Source: Chryseobacterium sp. Marseille-Q5410 (lineage in GTDB: Bacteria; Bacteroidota; Bacteroidia; Flavobacteriales; Weeksellaceae). From it: a stretch of 64,000 bases of DNA. Numbering within the stretch: the stretch's first letter is position 1; the number at the start of each line of letters is the position of its first letter. A program made the position numbers and the translations under genes. Shown piece by piece: positions 34,523 through 43,495 of this stretch. The notes below the pieces were generated by a model. That model made no database searches. It was not told the origin of the DNA and worked only from the letters and a program-made list of their open reading frames with translations. Location: positions 1,116,001 to 1,180,000 of the forward strand of contig CAMPOT010000001.1 in the NCBI GenBank assembly GCA_946892665.1, in the 5' to 3' direction.

Positions 34523-35554
34523 TTGAAAACTAAAAAACAAAATGCTGATTTTCTTCACGTTGGTGAAAAACTATTGGCTTGGTACAGAACGCACGGAAGA
34601 GACTTGCCTTTTCGATCAACAAATGATCCCTACAAAATTTGGATCTGCGAAATTATTTTTCAGCAAACTAGGATAGAACAGGGACTAAATCACTACAATC
34701 GTTTTATCGAACGTTTTCCTAATGTTGAAACTTTGGCGAACTCTGAAACAGACGAGGTTTTGCTTTATTGGAAAGGGCTTGGTTACTATTCTCGCGCACT
34801 TAATCTTCATAAGGCGGCACAACAGATTATTGAAGATTATCAAGGGGTATTTCCTACAAAGTATGATGATGTTTTGCAATTAAAAGGGGTGGGGAAATAT
34901 ACCGCCGCAGCGATTTCCAGTATTTGTTTCGGGGCAAAAATTCCGGCGGTTGATGGTAATTTTTATCGGGTATTGTCGCGGATTTTTGCGGATGATTTTG
35001 ATGTGTCGAATTACAGGGCATTTAAATATTTCTCTGAAATGGCGTTGCGAATGATGCCCGAGAAACATGCTGGCCATTTCAACGAAGCGATGATGGATTT
35101 GGGTTCGGAAATTTGCAAACCTCGAAATCCAAAATGTGAAATTTGCCCTTTAAATAAAGATTGTTTGGCATTTGATTTAGGAAAAATTCAGGATTTTCCG
35201 GTGAAATCGAAGAAGGTGAAACCACAGGATCTGGAACTTACTTATTATTTTGTTCAGTGCGGCGATTTGTTTTTAATTAAACAAAGAAAAGAAGATTTTA
35301 TATGGAAAAAATTGTACGAATTTCCAGTTGAAATTCCAGAGTCTTTCTCAGAATATGTGGTATCAATGAAGACGGTTTTGCACAAGCTCACTCACAAAAA
35401 TTTAACAATACATATATATAAGGTCAATTTACCGACGAAAAAATTATTGAATGATTTTGCTAAAGAATACGATTATACCATTGAAAATATTGTAGGTTCC
35501 TCCAGGAAATCTTTCTCAAAACCGTTGGAAAATTATTTGAAAAATATTGAATAA
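34523..35554 (+). CDS. mutY: A/G-specific adenine glycosylase MutY
   Basis: A 343-residue DNA repair enzyme that removes A mispaired with 8-oxoG. It has the HhH-GPD core (PYKIWICEIIFQQTRIE with the catalytic Glu; LKGVGKYTAAAI; PAVDGN with the catalytic Asp), the iron-sulfur ligands in CKPRNPKCEICPLNKDC, and a C-terminal NUDIX-like domain. The only start that keeps the normal N-terminus is the TTG at 34523, since no in-frame ATG precedes the catalytic core. The length is typical. Confidence 0.93.
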   Translation: MKTKKQNADFLHVGEKLLAWYRTHGRDLPFRSTNDPYKIWICEIIFQQTRIEQGLNHYNRFIERFPNVETLANSETDEVLLYWKGLGYYSRALNLHKAAQQIIEDYQGVFPTKYDDVLQLKGVGKYTAAAISSICFGAKIPAVDGNFYRVLSRIFADDFDVSNYRAFKYFSEMALRMMPEKHAGHFNEAMMDLGSEICKPRNPKCEICPLNKDCLAFDLGKIQDFPVKSKKVKPQDLELTYYFVQCGDLFLIKQRKEDFIWKKLYEFPVEIPESFSEYVVSMKTVLHKLTHKNLTIHIYKVNLPTKKLLNDFAKEYDYTIENIVGSSRKSFSKPLENYLKNIE

Positions 35555-35590
35555 CAAAGGTTTAACTTTTTTAATCGAATGAAATCTAAA

Positions 35591-35683
35591 AACAAAAGTT
35601 GCCTGAAAAAAACAACTTTTGATCTGACTTAGGAATCTTATAGAATTGAATGATTGATACCCCAAAACCGGGATTCCTAAGTC
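35591..35683. repeat. Two inverted repeats between mutY and gldD
   Basis: CAAAAGTTG (35593-35601) pairs with CAACTTTTG (35613-35621), a perfect 9-base hairpin without a strong T run. Immediately after it, GACTTAGGAATC (35626-35637) and GATTCCTAAGTC (35672-35683) form a perfect 12-base inverted repeat with a 34-base loop. No gene is seen in the 222 bases between mutY and gldD. Confidence 0.6.
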
Positions 35684-35764
35684 TATTTCTTTTGAAAATA
35701 TCCATCAAAAAATTGCTAGAAATCACTCTTGGGAAATCCGCTTCGCAATCTCAAATCTAATTTG

Positions 35765-35772
35765 TACTTTTG
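35765..35772 (+). promoter_or_regulatory. Promoter -7 box at gldD start
   Basis: TACTTTTG, a perfect TAnnTTTG match, ends 4 bases before the gldD ATG at 35777, implying a leaderless or nearly leaderless transcript. Confidence 0.5.
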
Positions 35773-35776
35773 CGCA

Positions 35777-36331
35777 ATGTTTAAAAAACTCATTTTCACT
35801 TTTTTAGGATTTGTTTTGGTTTCCTGTAGTCCAGAAACGCAGCCGAAACCTTCCGGTGAACTACGTTTGGAATACCCGCAACCCAAATATCAGGCGTTTT
35901 CTTCGCCATGCAATTTTACTTTTGAATATTCGGATTTTGCCAAAATTGAAAATGCCAAAAATGCTTGTTGGTATTACATTTATTACCCAAAAATGAAGGC
36001 CAAAGTATTCATTACTTATTTTCCGATAAACAACGATTTTGCTCTTCATGTAAAAGAATCCGAGAAAATGGTTTATGAACATACGATCAAGGCTAGCTCG
36101 ATTGATACGAAATCTTTCAGTTATCCGGAGCGCAAAGTTTTCGGGAATTTCTATGAGCTGAAAGGTCCAACAGCATCAAATCTCCAGTTTTTTGTCACCG
36201 ATTCCACAAGGCATTACGTGACCGCAAATTTATATTTTAACTCTCGCCCAAAACCAGATTCATTGGCGCCGGCGGTAGAATATATTAAAAAAGATTTGCT
36301 GCACTTAATTGATACTTTTCAGTGGAAATAA
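35777..36331 (+). CDS. gldD: Gliding-motility lipoprotein GldD
   Basis: A 184-residue lipoprotein with lipobox LVSC at about residue 15. The region after the signal (LRLEYPQPKYQAF, then SPCNFTFEYSD and NACWYYIYYPKMKAKVFITY) matches GldD, required for gliding and linked to the type IX secretion machinery in flavobacteria. The start is set at 35777; a reading frame open upstream adds 16 residues unlike a signal peptide. Genes ssb and gldE, often found beside gldD, are absent here. Confidence 0.88.
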   Translation: MFKKLIFTFLGFVLVSCSPETQPKPSGELRLEYPQPKYQAFSSPCNFTFEYSDFAKIENAKNACWYYIYYPKMKAKVFITYFPINNDFALHVKESEKMVYEHTIKASSIDTKSFSYPERKVFGNFYELKGPTASNLQFFVTDSTRHYVTANLYFNSRPKPDSLAPAVEYIKKDLLHLIDTFQWK

Positions 36332-36383
36332 AAAGTAGAAAGCATAATAAAAACATAATTTTTAATTAAATAAAACTTTATAA

Positions 36384-37304
36384 ATGAAACTTTTAGTCGT
36401 AGGATCAGTCGCTTTTGATGCCATTGAAACGCCATTCGGAAAAACAGATAAAATTTTAGGCGGAGCCGCAACTTACATTGGTATTGCAGCGTCAATTTTG
36501 AAGGTGAAATCAGGAATAGTTTCGGTTGTAGGAGGCGATTTTCCTCAAGCCGACTTAGATATGTTGAGCGGAAGAGGCGTAAATATCGAAGGTATTGAAG
36601 TTGTGAAAGACGGAAAAACTTTCTTCTGGAGCGGAAAATACCACAATGATCTGAATTCCAGAGATACGTTAGCAACTGAAGTAAATGTTTTAGAAAACTT
36701 TGATCCAAAAATTCCAGATTCCATGCAGGATTCCGAGATTTTACTTTTAGGAAACCTCCATCCTGGAGTGCAACTTTCTGTGTTAGAAAAAATGAACAAA
36801 CGTCCAAAATTAGTTATTCTCGACACTATGAATTTCTGGATGGATTCCGCTTGGGATGTCTTGATGGAAATGATTGCTAAAACCGATGTTATCACAATTA
36901 ATGATGAAGAAGCGCGCCAACTTTCCGGAGAATATTCTTTGGTAAAAGCAGCGAAAAAAATCCATACCATGGGGCCGAAATTTGTCATCATTAAAAAAGG
37001 AGAGCACGGTGCATTGCTCTTCCACGACGGTAAAATCTTTGCCATTCCTGCGCTTCCTTTGGAAGAAGTTTTTGATCCAACCGGAGCCGGAGATACGTTT
37101 GCAGGTGGTTTCGCTTCTTATCTTGCCAAAAAAGAAGATTTCAGTTTCGAAACCATGAAATCTGCTTTAATGGTAGGTTCGGCAATGGCATCTTTCACTG
37201 TTGAAAAATTCGGAACCGAAAAATTACAGGAAGTTACAGAAGTTGAGATGATGAACCGAATCCAGGAGTTCAAGGAATTAACAACTTTTGAAGTAGAGGT
37301 ATAA
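36384..37304 (+). CDS. PfkB-family sugar/nucleoside kinase
   Basis: A 306-residue kinase of the ribokinase/PfkB family. The C-terminal signature DPTGAGDTFAGGFASYLA contains the anion-hole Gly residues and the catalytic Asp. The N-terminal GGAATYIGIAASIL is the usual substrate-side glycine motif. The substrate (sugar, nucleoside or similar) cannot be told. It lies 52 bases after gldD and 64 bases before a PpiC-type protein gene on the same strand. No signal peptide. Confidence 0.9.
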   Translation: MKLLVVGSVAFDAIETPFGKTDKILGGAATYIGIAASILKVKSGIVSVVGGDFPQADLDMLSGRGVNIEGIEVVKDGKTFFWSGKYHNDLNSRDTLATEVNVLENFDPKIPDSMQDSEILLLGNLHPGVQLSVLEKMNKRPKLVILDTMNFWMDSAWDVLMEMIAKTDVITINDEEARQLSGEYSLVKAAKKIHTMGPKFVIIKKGEHGALLFHDGKIFAIPALPLEEVFDPTGAGDTFAGGFASYLAKKEDFSFETMKSALMVGSAMASFTVEKFGTEKLQEVTEVEMMNRIQEFKELTTFEVEV

Positions 37305-37368
37305 ATGATTTCGAACAACACGCGAACTTTTAATTAAAACAAAATCTTCACCACAGGAAGACCTTAGT

Positions 37369-39198
37369 ATGAAAAAAATAGTTGCTTTCATGATGTTGGC
37401 AGGATTGGGAAATTCCCTTTCTGCGCAGTATATGATTATCGGAAAAGATAGTATTTCGCTTGCCGATTTCAAAAAGGAGTACCAATATGGTTTGCAAAAT
37501 GCAGGCATCACAAAAACCATTAAAGCAACAGAAGATTTTATTCTTCTGCAACAGTTTGCTGCCCAAAAAAAGGTGGATACAACAGCATCTTTCCGCGAAA
37601 AAATGATGGATAAAGAAGCAGAACTGCGATCGAAATTTTTCTATCCTAAAAATGTGGTAGATCCGGTTTTGAACCAATATTTGAAAGACAGCCAAACCGA
37701 AAAATTGGTCCAAATTTTCATGGTGCAAAAAACGGCAGACGATAAAAATAATTATCAACAGATTTACGATGACGTGAAATCTGGGAAAATGACAATGGAA
37801 GATGCGATTTCCAAGTACACGAAAAACGGTACGAAGGGGATTTACATTAAGCCTGGAAGTGTGGATAACAGTTTGTATGCTGAATTAAAGGTTTTGCCGA
37901 ATAATTCATTTACCAAATTGCAAAATACTCCAAATTATGTAGCTTTTGCTAAAGTCCAAAATTCCAGACCAAGTTTGGGATATATGATTTTCGGAACTAT
38001 TTCTTATCCGAAAAATGCCGATTCGGAAGCAATGAAAACCAAAATTTACAATGATTTAAAAGCCGGAAAAAGCTTTCAGGAAGTTGCTAAATTGTACGGA
38101 GCCAACGAGCATGAAAAAGAAAACGGTGGAGTAGTGATGGGTTCACCAACGCTTCCGGATGAGGTGTATGAAGCTTTTAAAGGAAAAAAAGCCGGGTATT
38201 ATTTGCCGGAACCAATTCTTTTCGGGGAAAATTATTTTGTTTTTAATATTTATAATGTTGAACCCTATATTTTGACGGATAAAAACCGAGAATTTTTCTT
38301 AAAAGACATGAACAGCGCATTGTATGGCGAAAATCTTCAGGATAAAATGCTTGCTTTCGTAAAATCCGATCCATCTTACAAGGAATTTCCGGAATTCCAG
38401 ACCGTGAAGAAATCTTACCAAGCGTTCAACGCGGCGAAAGATAATACGGTTCTTTATCAGTACAAAAAGTATAAAACAACCGTAGGTGATTTAAAAAAAT
38501 TAATTGCTGATAAAAAAAGCGAAGCAGAAAAATTATCTCCGGAATTGTGGGCAGAAGCTTTGAAAGGTGTTAATGATCAAGATGTGATGAGGTTTTACAG
38601 CGACGATTTCACTAATCAAAAAGAGATTAAAAAAGAACTTACCGATTTCAGAAAAGGTTTATTTTCAGATTATATTTTTTCAAAATATCTTAACGAAGAA
38701 ATTGCAAAACATCCGGAATGGCTGACCGAATATTATAATAAGAACAAAGCAAAATACTTTTGGGGTAACAGAGCAGAAGGTAGAGTTGCAATCATTGCTG
38801 ATGAAAAACTCAACAGCGAAATTCAAAAAGAAATCAAGAATCCTAAAAACTGGGAAAACTTGAAAGCAAAATATAACGGTAAACTCAATGATAAAAAGCA
38901 AATCCTTGTACATTTCGAAAAAGGGGAAATGTCCGAAGATGCAGATGTTTTTACCAAATATAAAGTTCCTTTCAAGACAGGTGTTCATCAAACTAAAATG
39001 GAAGAAAGATCGCTGGTTATCGCAATCGACCAAATTCTTCCACCTACCCAAATGACGCAGGAAGAGGCTAAAGAATTGCTAAAAGATGCGGTAACTGAAG
39101 TGAAGCTTTCCGAAATTATCGCTCAGCAAAAAGCCAATACCAATATTGTGATTCAGCCTGAGTTCATGAAGGATTTGGAAAAGAATTTTAAGAAATAA
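37369..39198 (+). CDS. PpiC-type peptidyl-prolyl isomerase/chaperone (periplasmic)
   Basis: A 609-residue exported protein with a signal peptide ending SAQ near residue 19 and two parvulin-like regions: about 120-200 (LVQIFMVQKTADDKNNY and the following segment) and about 205-300 (GYMIFGTISYPKNA). Such proteins assist folding of outer-membrane proteins, like SurA. It is followed 59 bases later by a second PpiC protein gene, so the two probably form a pair working on outer-membrane or type IX client proteins. Typical parvulin residues are only partly conserved. Confidence 0.85.
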   Translation: MKKIVAFMMLAGLGNSLSAQYMIIGKDSISLADFKKEYQYGLQNAGITKTIKATEDFILLQQFAAQKKVDTTASFREKMMDKEAELRSKFFYPKNVVDPVLNQYLKDSQTEKLVQIFMVQKTADDKNNYQQIYDDVKSGKMTMEDAISKYTKNGTKGIYIKPGSVDNSLYAELKVLPNNSFTKLQNTPNYVAFAKVQNSRPSLGYMIFGTISYPKNADSEAMKTKIYNDLKAGKSFQEVAKLYGANEHEKENGGVVMGSPTLPDEVYEAFKGKKAGYYLPEPILFGENYFVFNIYNVEPYILTDKNREFFLKDMNSALYGENLQDKMLAFVKSDPSYKEFPEFQTVKKSYQAFNAAKDNTVLYQYKKYKTTVGDLKKLIADKKSEAEKLSPELWAEALKGVNDQDVMRFYSDDFTNQKEIKKELTDFRKGLFSDYIFSKYLNEEIAKHPEWLTEYYNKNKAKYFWGNRAEGRVAIIADEKLNSEIQKEIKNPKNWENLKAKYNGKLNDKKQILVHFEKGEMSEDADVFTKYKVPFKTGVHQTKMEERSLVIAIDQILPPTQMTQEEAKELLKDAVTEVKLSEIIAQQKANTNIVIQPEFMKDLEKNFKK

Positions 39199-39257
39199 TT
39201 ATAATAAAAGATGCAGTTTATCTCGTTTAGAATGATAATTTTGCAAATCGTTAAAAA

Positions 39258-40628
39258 ATGAATATGAACAAGAAAATAAAATTTACGCTTCTTTTTACCA
39301 TGATTTTTGCCTTTTTTGGGGTGAAATTAAATGCACAATTACAATCCGGAGCTTTGGTGGATGGTATTGCAGTGGTAGTAGGAAACGAAATTATTTTGGA
39401 ATCGGATATAGAGGATCAAGCGAATTATGCTAAGCAGCAAGGTGCGCAAGTTTCCGATCGATGCGAATTTGTAGAAAGCATCATCAGCAACAAATTGATG
39501 ATTTATGAAGCCAAAAGAGATACTTTGATCGAAAACAGATCCGAAGCAATCAAAGAAACGGCTAACCAAAAATACGAGCAGATCCTAGGTCAGTTTCCGG
39601 ATGAAAAAACCATGTTGGCGACTTACAAATTCCGTACAGGCTATGAGATGAAATCCGCCATTGAAAAAATTGATACCGATAACTATTACGGCCAAATGAA
39701 ATATGGTAGAATTACCGAAAAAGCAGATGTAACTCCAAACGAAGTAACTGATTTTTTCAATATGTACAAATTTCAACTTCCAGAAGTAAAGGACGAGGTA
39801 AGTTTGTCACAAATTGCAATGTATCCGAAACTTACAGATGCGCATAAAGATGAAATTATCGCTAAACTTAATAAAATAAAACAAGATATTCTTGCCGGAG
39901 AATCCTTCGAAAATCAAGCGAGAATTTACTCAGAAGATCCGGGTTCCGCAGCGAATGGTGGTTTGTACAAAAATATTTCTAAAGGAAAAATGGTGAAACC
40001 TTTCGAAGCTGCTGCGCTTAATCTTCAGGAAGGTGAAATATCCGATCCCGTAGAATCTGAATTCGGTTATCACTTAATTCAATTAGTGAAAAAAAGCGGT
40101 AAAAACTACGATGCAAGACACATTTTACTAAAAGCTGAACCGAACGATGCAGAAATTGAAGCGGCAAAAAAAGAACTCGATAGCATAAGAACTTTAATTT
40201 TAGATGGCAGACTTACCTTTAAGGAAGCAGCTTATCGATTTTCTGATGACAAGAAAACAAAATTCAATGCCGGTATTATTACGGGAGAAGATGGATCCGA
40301 CAGAATTGAAAAATTGAATCTTGCTCCGGCTATCGCTTATCAAATTGCTGGTTTAAATAAAGGTGATATTACTGATGTTTTTCAAGATACTTTGCAACAA
40401 GATAAAAAAGTAGTAAGTATTGTAAAAGTTGACGAAATCATCGCAGCTCACCAACTAGACCTGGTGACGGACTACGACAGAATTAAGCAAATGGCACTTA
40501 ATAAAAAGAAAAACGAGATGGTTGAAAAATGGGTGAAAGAAAAATTACCAGATGTATTTATCTCCATCAACAATCGATATAAAGATTGTACTTTCAAAAC
40601 CGATTGGCGGAAAGCTGAAGCCAAATAA
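39258..40628 (+). CDS. surA: SurA-like peptidyl-prolyl isomerase
   Basis: A 456-residue periplasmic chaperone. It has a signal peptide ending LNAQ near residue 26, a SurA N-terminal domain (VDGIAVVVGNEIILESDI, CEFVESIISNKLM), and two parvulin domains: about 175-275 (LSQIAMYPKL, IYSEDPGSAANGGLYKNI, FGYHLIQLV) and about 285-380 (DARHILLKAEP). It delivers unfolded outer-membrane proteins. An alternative ATG two codons in (39264) is equally possible. A perfect hairpin terminator follows. Confidence 0.9.
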   Translation: MNMNKKIKFTLLFTMIFAFFGVKLNAQLQSGALVDGIAVVVGNEIILESDIEDQANYAKQQGAQVSDRCEFVESIISNKLMIYEAKRDTLIENRSEAIKETANQKYEQILGQFPDEKTMLATYKFRTGYEMKSAIEKIDTDNYYGQMKYGRITEKADVTPNEVTDFFNMYKFQLPEVKDEVSLSQIAMYPKLTDAHKDEIIAKLNKIKQDILAGESFENQARIYSEDPGSAANGGLYKNISKGKMVKPFEAAALNLQEGEISDPVESEFGYHLIQLVKKSGKNYDARHILLKAEPNDAEIEAAKKELDSIRTLILDGRLTFKEAAYRFSDDKKTKFNAGIITGEDGSDRIEKLNLAPAIAYQIAGLNKGDITDVFQDTLQQDKKVVSIVKVDEIIAAHQLDLVTDYDRIKQMALNKKKNEMVEKWVKEKLPDVFISINNRYKDCTFKTDWRKAEAK

Positions 40629-40633
40629 ATATA

Positions 40634-40665
40634 TAATCTCTGCAATTGCGGAGATTTTTTTTTTG
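40634..40665 (+). terminator. Intrinsic terminator after surA
   Basis: AATCTC-GCAATTGC-GAGATT, a near-perfect palindrome with a single T/G pair, is followed by nine T. Confidence 0.85.
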
Positions 40666-40711
40666 AAATATGAAGGTTTCAAGCTTCTCAGATTTTTTTT
40701 AAATTTACATC

Positions 40712-41695
40712 ATGAGCAATTTTATTCATTTCGGGATCGCCGAGAAAATGTACAGCGAAAACCAAAACAAAATCACAGAATTATTTCAAATTAAATATCC
40801 CATTATCCAAGGTGGAATGATATGGCATTCCGGTTGGCGTTTGGCATCTGCGGTGTCCAATAATGGCGGTTTGGGACTCATTGGTTCCGCAAGTATGTAT
40901 CCCGATATTTTGCGCGAAAATATTAGAAAATGTAAAGCTGCAACCGACAAACCTTTTGGGGTAAATGTGGCATTGCTCTATCCAAATTTAGAAGAAATTA
41001 TCAATATTATTTTGGAAGAAGAAGTGAAGATTGTGTTCACTTCTGCCGGAAATCCTAAAGTTTATACAGAAACTCTACAAAAAGAAGGCATAAAAGTGGC
41101 TCATGTGGTTTCGTCAACAAAATTTGCTACGAAATGTGAAGAAGCTGGTGTTGATGCCATTGTGGCCGAAGGTTTCGAAGCTGGTGGCCACAACGGAAGA
41201 GATGAAACAACTACTTTTTGCCTCATTCCAAATGTGAAAAAGCACATTACAAAACCGCTGATTGCCGCCGGAGGAATTGCTTTGGGTTCTCAGATGAAAG
41301 CTGCGATGATTCTCGGTGCAGATGGGGTCCAGATGGGTTCCCGCTTTGCAGCAACGGAAGAAGCCAGCTCTCATGATCATTTTAAAAATAAAATTATTTC
41401 TTTAGGTGAAGGAGATACCCAGCTTACCTTGAAAGAATTAGCACCTGTTCGAATGGTTAAAAATAAATTTTTCTACGAATTAGAAGAGCTTTATGAGAAA
41501 GGAAGAGATGCAGAAGCTTTAAAGAAAACTCTCGGCAGAGCTCGCGCAAAGCGCGGCATGTTCGAAGGTGATTTAGAAGATGGTGAACTGGAAATCGGGC
41601 AGGTTTCCGCGTTAATTGATGAGATATTGCCGGTAGAAAAGGTATTTGAAAACCTTTTGAAAGAATACAGAGAAGCAAAAGCCTTGGAGCTTTAA
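40712..41695 (+). CDS. Nitronate monooxygenase-like FMN enzyme
   Basis: A 327-residue TIM-barrel flavoprotein of the 2-nitropropane dioxygenase / enoyl-ACP reductase FabK-like family. FMN-binding features are QGGMIWHSGWRLASAVSNNG, the VAEGFEAGGHNG loop with the active-site His, and PLIAAGGIALGSQMK then ADGVQMGSRF. It could act on nitronates or, as FabK, on enoyl-ACP; the sequence does not decide. Its terminator was split by the IS element that begins 29 bases after the stop codon. Confidence 0.88.
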   Translation: MSNFIHFGIAEKMYSENQNKITELFQIKYPIIQGGMIWHSGWRLASAVSNNGGLGLIGSASMYPDILRENIRKCKAATDKPFGVNVALLYPNLEEIINIILEEEVKIVFTSAGNPKVYTETLQKEGIKVAHVVSSTKFATKCEEAGVDAIVAEGFEAGGHNGRDETTTFCLIPNVKKHITKPLIAAGGIALGSQMKAAMILGADGVQMGSRFAATEEASSHDHFKNKIISLGEGDTQLTLKELAPVRMVKNKFFYELEELYEKGRDAEALKKTLGRARAKRGMFEGDLEDGELEIGQVSALIDEILPVEKVFENLLKEYREAKALEL

Positions 41696-41702
41696 AAATA
41701 AG

Positions 41703-41715
41703 AAAAATACCGCGT
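41703..41715 (+). terminator. Left half of a terminator split by the IS element
   Basis: AAAAATACCGCGT (41703-41715) was joined to TGCGGTATTTTT (now 43482-43493) through the 9-base target CTTAAAAGA. Joining the flanks gives a 34-base palindrome with A and T ends, a typical bidirectional terminator. The insertion has moved its two arms more than 1.7 kb apart. Confidence 0.8.
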
Positions 41716-41724
41716 CTTAAAAGA
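41716..41724. repeat. IS target site duplication, left copy
   Basis: CTTAAAAGA at 41716-41724 is repeated exactly at 43473-43481, on the other side of the element. Confidence 0.85.
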
Positions 41725-41756
41725 GAGGTCACTGAAAAAGTCTTCTGGGCAATCAG

Positions 41757-41798
41757 AAAAAAGGAGTTAAAACAGTAATGTTTTCGCTCCTTTTTTTG
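41757..41798 (+). terminator. IS-internal hairpin upstream of the transposase
   Basis: AAAAAAGGAG and CTCCTTTTTT arms with an inner AAAAC/GTTTT extension and a T run. It would block transcripts entering the transposase gene from outside. Confidence 0.7.
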
Positions 41799-41829
41799 TA
41801 TATTTAATCTGTAAATTAATCATTTATAG

Positions 41830-43278
41830 ATGTTAGTACAGCAGCAAAGAGTTCAGTTTAGTGCCTATTCTGATTTATATAACCTGATCATTCCAAAGGA
41901 GAATATTCTTCGTAAAATTAACGAGCTGATTGACTTCTCCTTCATTTATGATGAACTTTTGAACAAATATTGTTTAAATAATGGTCGTAATGCCGAAAGT
42001 CCAATCCGCATGTTTAAATATCTTTTGCTTAAAAGTATTTATACCCTTTCTGATGTGGACGTTGTGGAGCGTTCGCGGTTCGATATGTCGTTCAAATATT
42101 TTTTGGAAATGGCTCCGGAAGAGGACGTGATCAATCCCAGTTCCCTCACTAAATTTAGAAAACTGCGTTTGAAGGACACCGATTTATTGAATTTGCTGAT
42201 AGGAAAAACCGTCGCAATAGCTATTGACAAAGGCATCATAAAAAGCAAATCCATCATTGTGGATGCCACGCATACCTTGTCCCGATCAAACCCTTTTTCG
42301 GCGCTGGAAGTGCTTAGGGAACGTTCCAAGTTACTTCGCAAAACAGTTTATCAGTTTGACGAAGAGTTTAAGTCTAAAATGCCATCCAAGAATGTTGAAA
42401 ATGATTTGAACAAAGAATTAGCCTACTGCAAAGAGCTTGAAAAATCTATTGAAAACGAGCCCTCCCTAAGTTCGATTCCGGCAGTAAAGGAGAAACTGAA
42501 CCTGTTAAAGGAAACAGCCAATGACACTGGCGAACAGTTGGTTTTTTCAAAAGATACGGATGCCAAAACAGGACACAAGTCGGCTGACAGTCCATTTTTT
42601 GGTTACAAGACACACCTGGCAATGAGTGAGGAACGCATTATTACGGCGGCGGTGGTTACTTCGGGCGAAAAAGGAGACGGCCCAGAACTGCCCAAACTCT
42701 TAAAAATCAGCCAGGAAAACGGAATGGACGTGGAGGCGATCATTGGTGATGCCGCTTATTCCGGGAAAGAAAATCTGAAAATTGCCCGTGATCAGAGCAT
42801 TAAAATCGTAGCAAAACTGAATCCTTCTATTACACAGGGATTTAGAAAAGATCAAGACCGGTTTGACTATAACAAAGATGCTGACAGATTTGTTTGTCCC
42901 GCAGGACATCTGGCGACAAGAAAAGCCCGCCAAAACAAAAAGAATGTTGGCAAAAACCAAGTGGATGTATATTATTTTGATATAGAAAAATGCAGATTAT
43001 GCCCCATGAGAGAAGGCTGTTACAAAGATGGAGCAAAATCTAAGACCTATTCTGTCTCCATAAAATCAGAAATGCATCAGGATCAAATGGATTTTCAGGA
43101 AAGCGATTATTACAGGGAGAAATCGAAGCAACGGTATAAGATTGAGGCGAAAAACAGCGAACTTAAAAACGCCCACGGATACGGCAAAGCAACATCCTAT
43201 GGCCTAGAAAATATGCAGATGCAGGGAGCGATGGCTATTTTCGCAGTCAATTTGAAGAGAATTCTGAAATTAATCTGA
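41830..43278 (+). CDS. IS1182-family transposase
   Basis: A 482-residue DDE transposase. The N-terminal helical domain (about residues 10-120, including ESPIRMFKYLLLKSIYTLSD) is typical of IS1182/IS5-like enzymes. The catalytic triad is D145 (IIVDATHT), D307 (IIGDAAYSGKEN) and E439 (RYKIEAKNSELKNAHG). A Cys-rich insertion around residues 355-400 (CPAGH, CRLCPMREGC) may bind metal. The frame is intact, so the enzyme may be active. Confidence 0.93.
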   Translation: MLVQQQRVQFSAYSDLYNLIIPKENILRKINELIDFSFIYDELLNKYCLNNGRNAESPIRMFKYLLLKSIYTLSDVDVVERSRFDMSFKYFLEMAPEEDVINPSSLTKFRKLRLKDTDLLNLLIGKTVAIAIDKGIIKSKSIIVDATHTLSRSNPFSALEVLRERSKLLRKTVYQFDEEFKSKMPSKNVENDLNKELAYCKELEKSIENEPSLSSIPAVKEKLNLLKETANDTGEQLVFSKDTDAKTGHKSADSPFFGYKTHLAMSEERIITAAVVTSGEKGDGPELPKLLKISQENGMDVEAIIGDAAYSGKENLKIARDQSIKIVAKLNPSITQGFRKDQDRFDYNKDADRFVCPAGHLATRKARQNKKNVGKNQVDVYYFDIEKCRLCPMREGCYKDGAKSKTYSVSIKSEMHQDQMDFQESDYYREKSKQRYKIEAKNSELKNAHGYGKATSYGLENMQMQGAMAIFAVNLKRILKLI

Positions 43279-43376
43279 AAGGGAAGGGCAAAAAACCAAT
43301 ACATCTAAAAACGGGCAATGCTTAAGCCAAAAGCAGCCTCATACCCCCGATAAAATCAAAACTTCAAAAAAAGGAA

Positions 43377-43417
43377 AAGAGCTCATTACAGAATTTAAAC
43401 TCCTGTAATAAGCTCTT
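43377..43417 (+). terminator. IS-internal terminator after the transposase
   Basis: AAGAGCTCATTACAG (43377-43391) pairs with CTGTAATAAGCTCTT (43403-43417), with one mismatch that is a G-U pair in RNA. Confidence 0.7.
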
Positions 43418-43472
43418 AGTTAATGACCGAAAACCATAAATCCTAAAATTGATACGGTTTTTCAGTGGCCTC

Positions 43473-43481
43473 CTTAAAAGA
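43473..43481. repeat. IS target site duplication, right copy
   Basis: CTTAAAAGA, identical to 41716-41724. It is followed directly by the right arm of the split terminator (43482-43493). Confidence 0.85.
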
Positions 43482-43495
43482 TGCGGTATTTTTAT

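Larger units (their letters stand above)
41725..43472 (+). mobile_element. IS1182-type insertion sequence, complete
   Basis: A 1748-base element bounded by inverted repeats GAGGTCACTGAAAAA (41725-41739) and, reversed, GAGGCCACTGAAAAA (43458-43472), which differ at one base. A 9-base direct repeat flanks it. It encodes one intact transposase. An internal hairpin upstream of the transposase (41757-41798) and one downstream (43377-43417) look like terminators that insulate the element. Exact flanking repeats and intact genes suggest a recent insertion. Confidence 0.9.
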
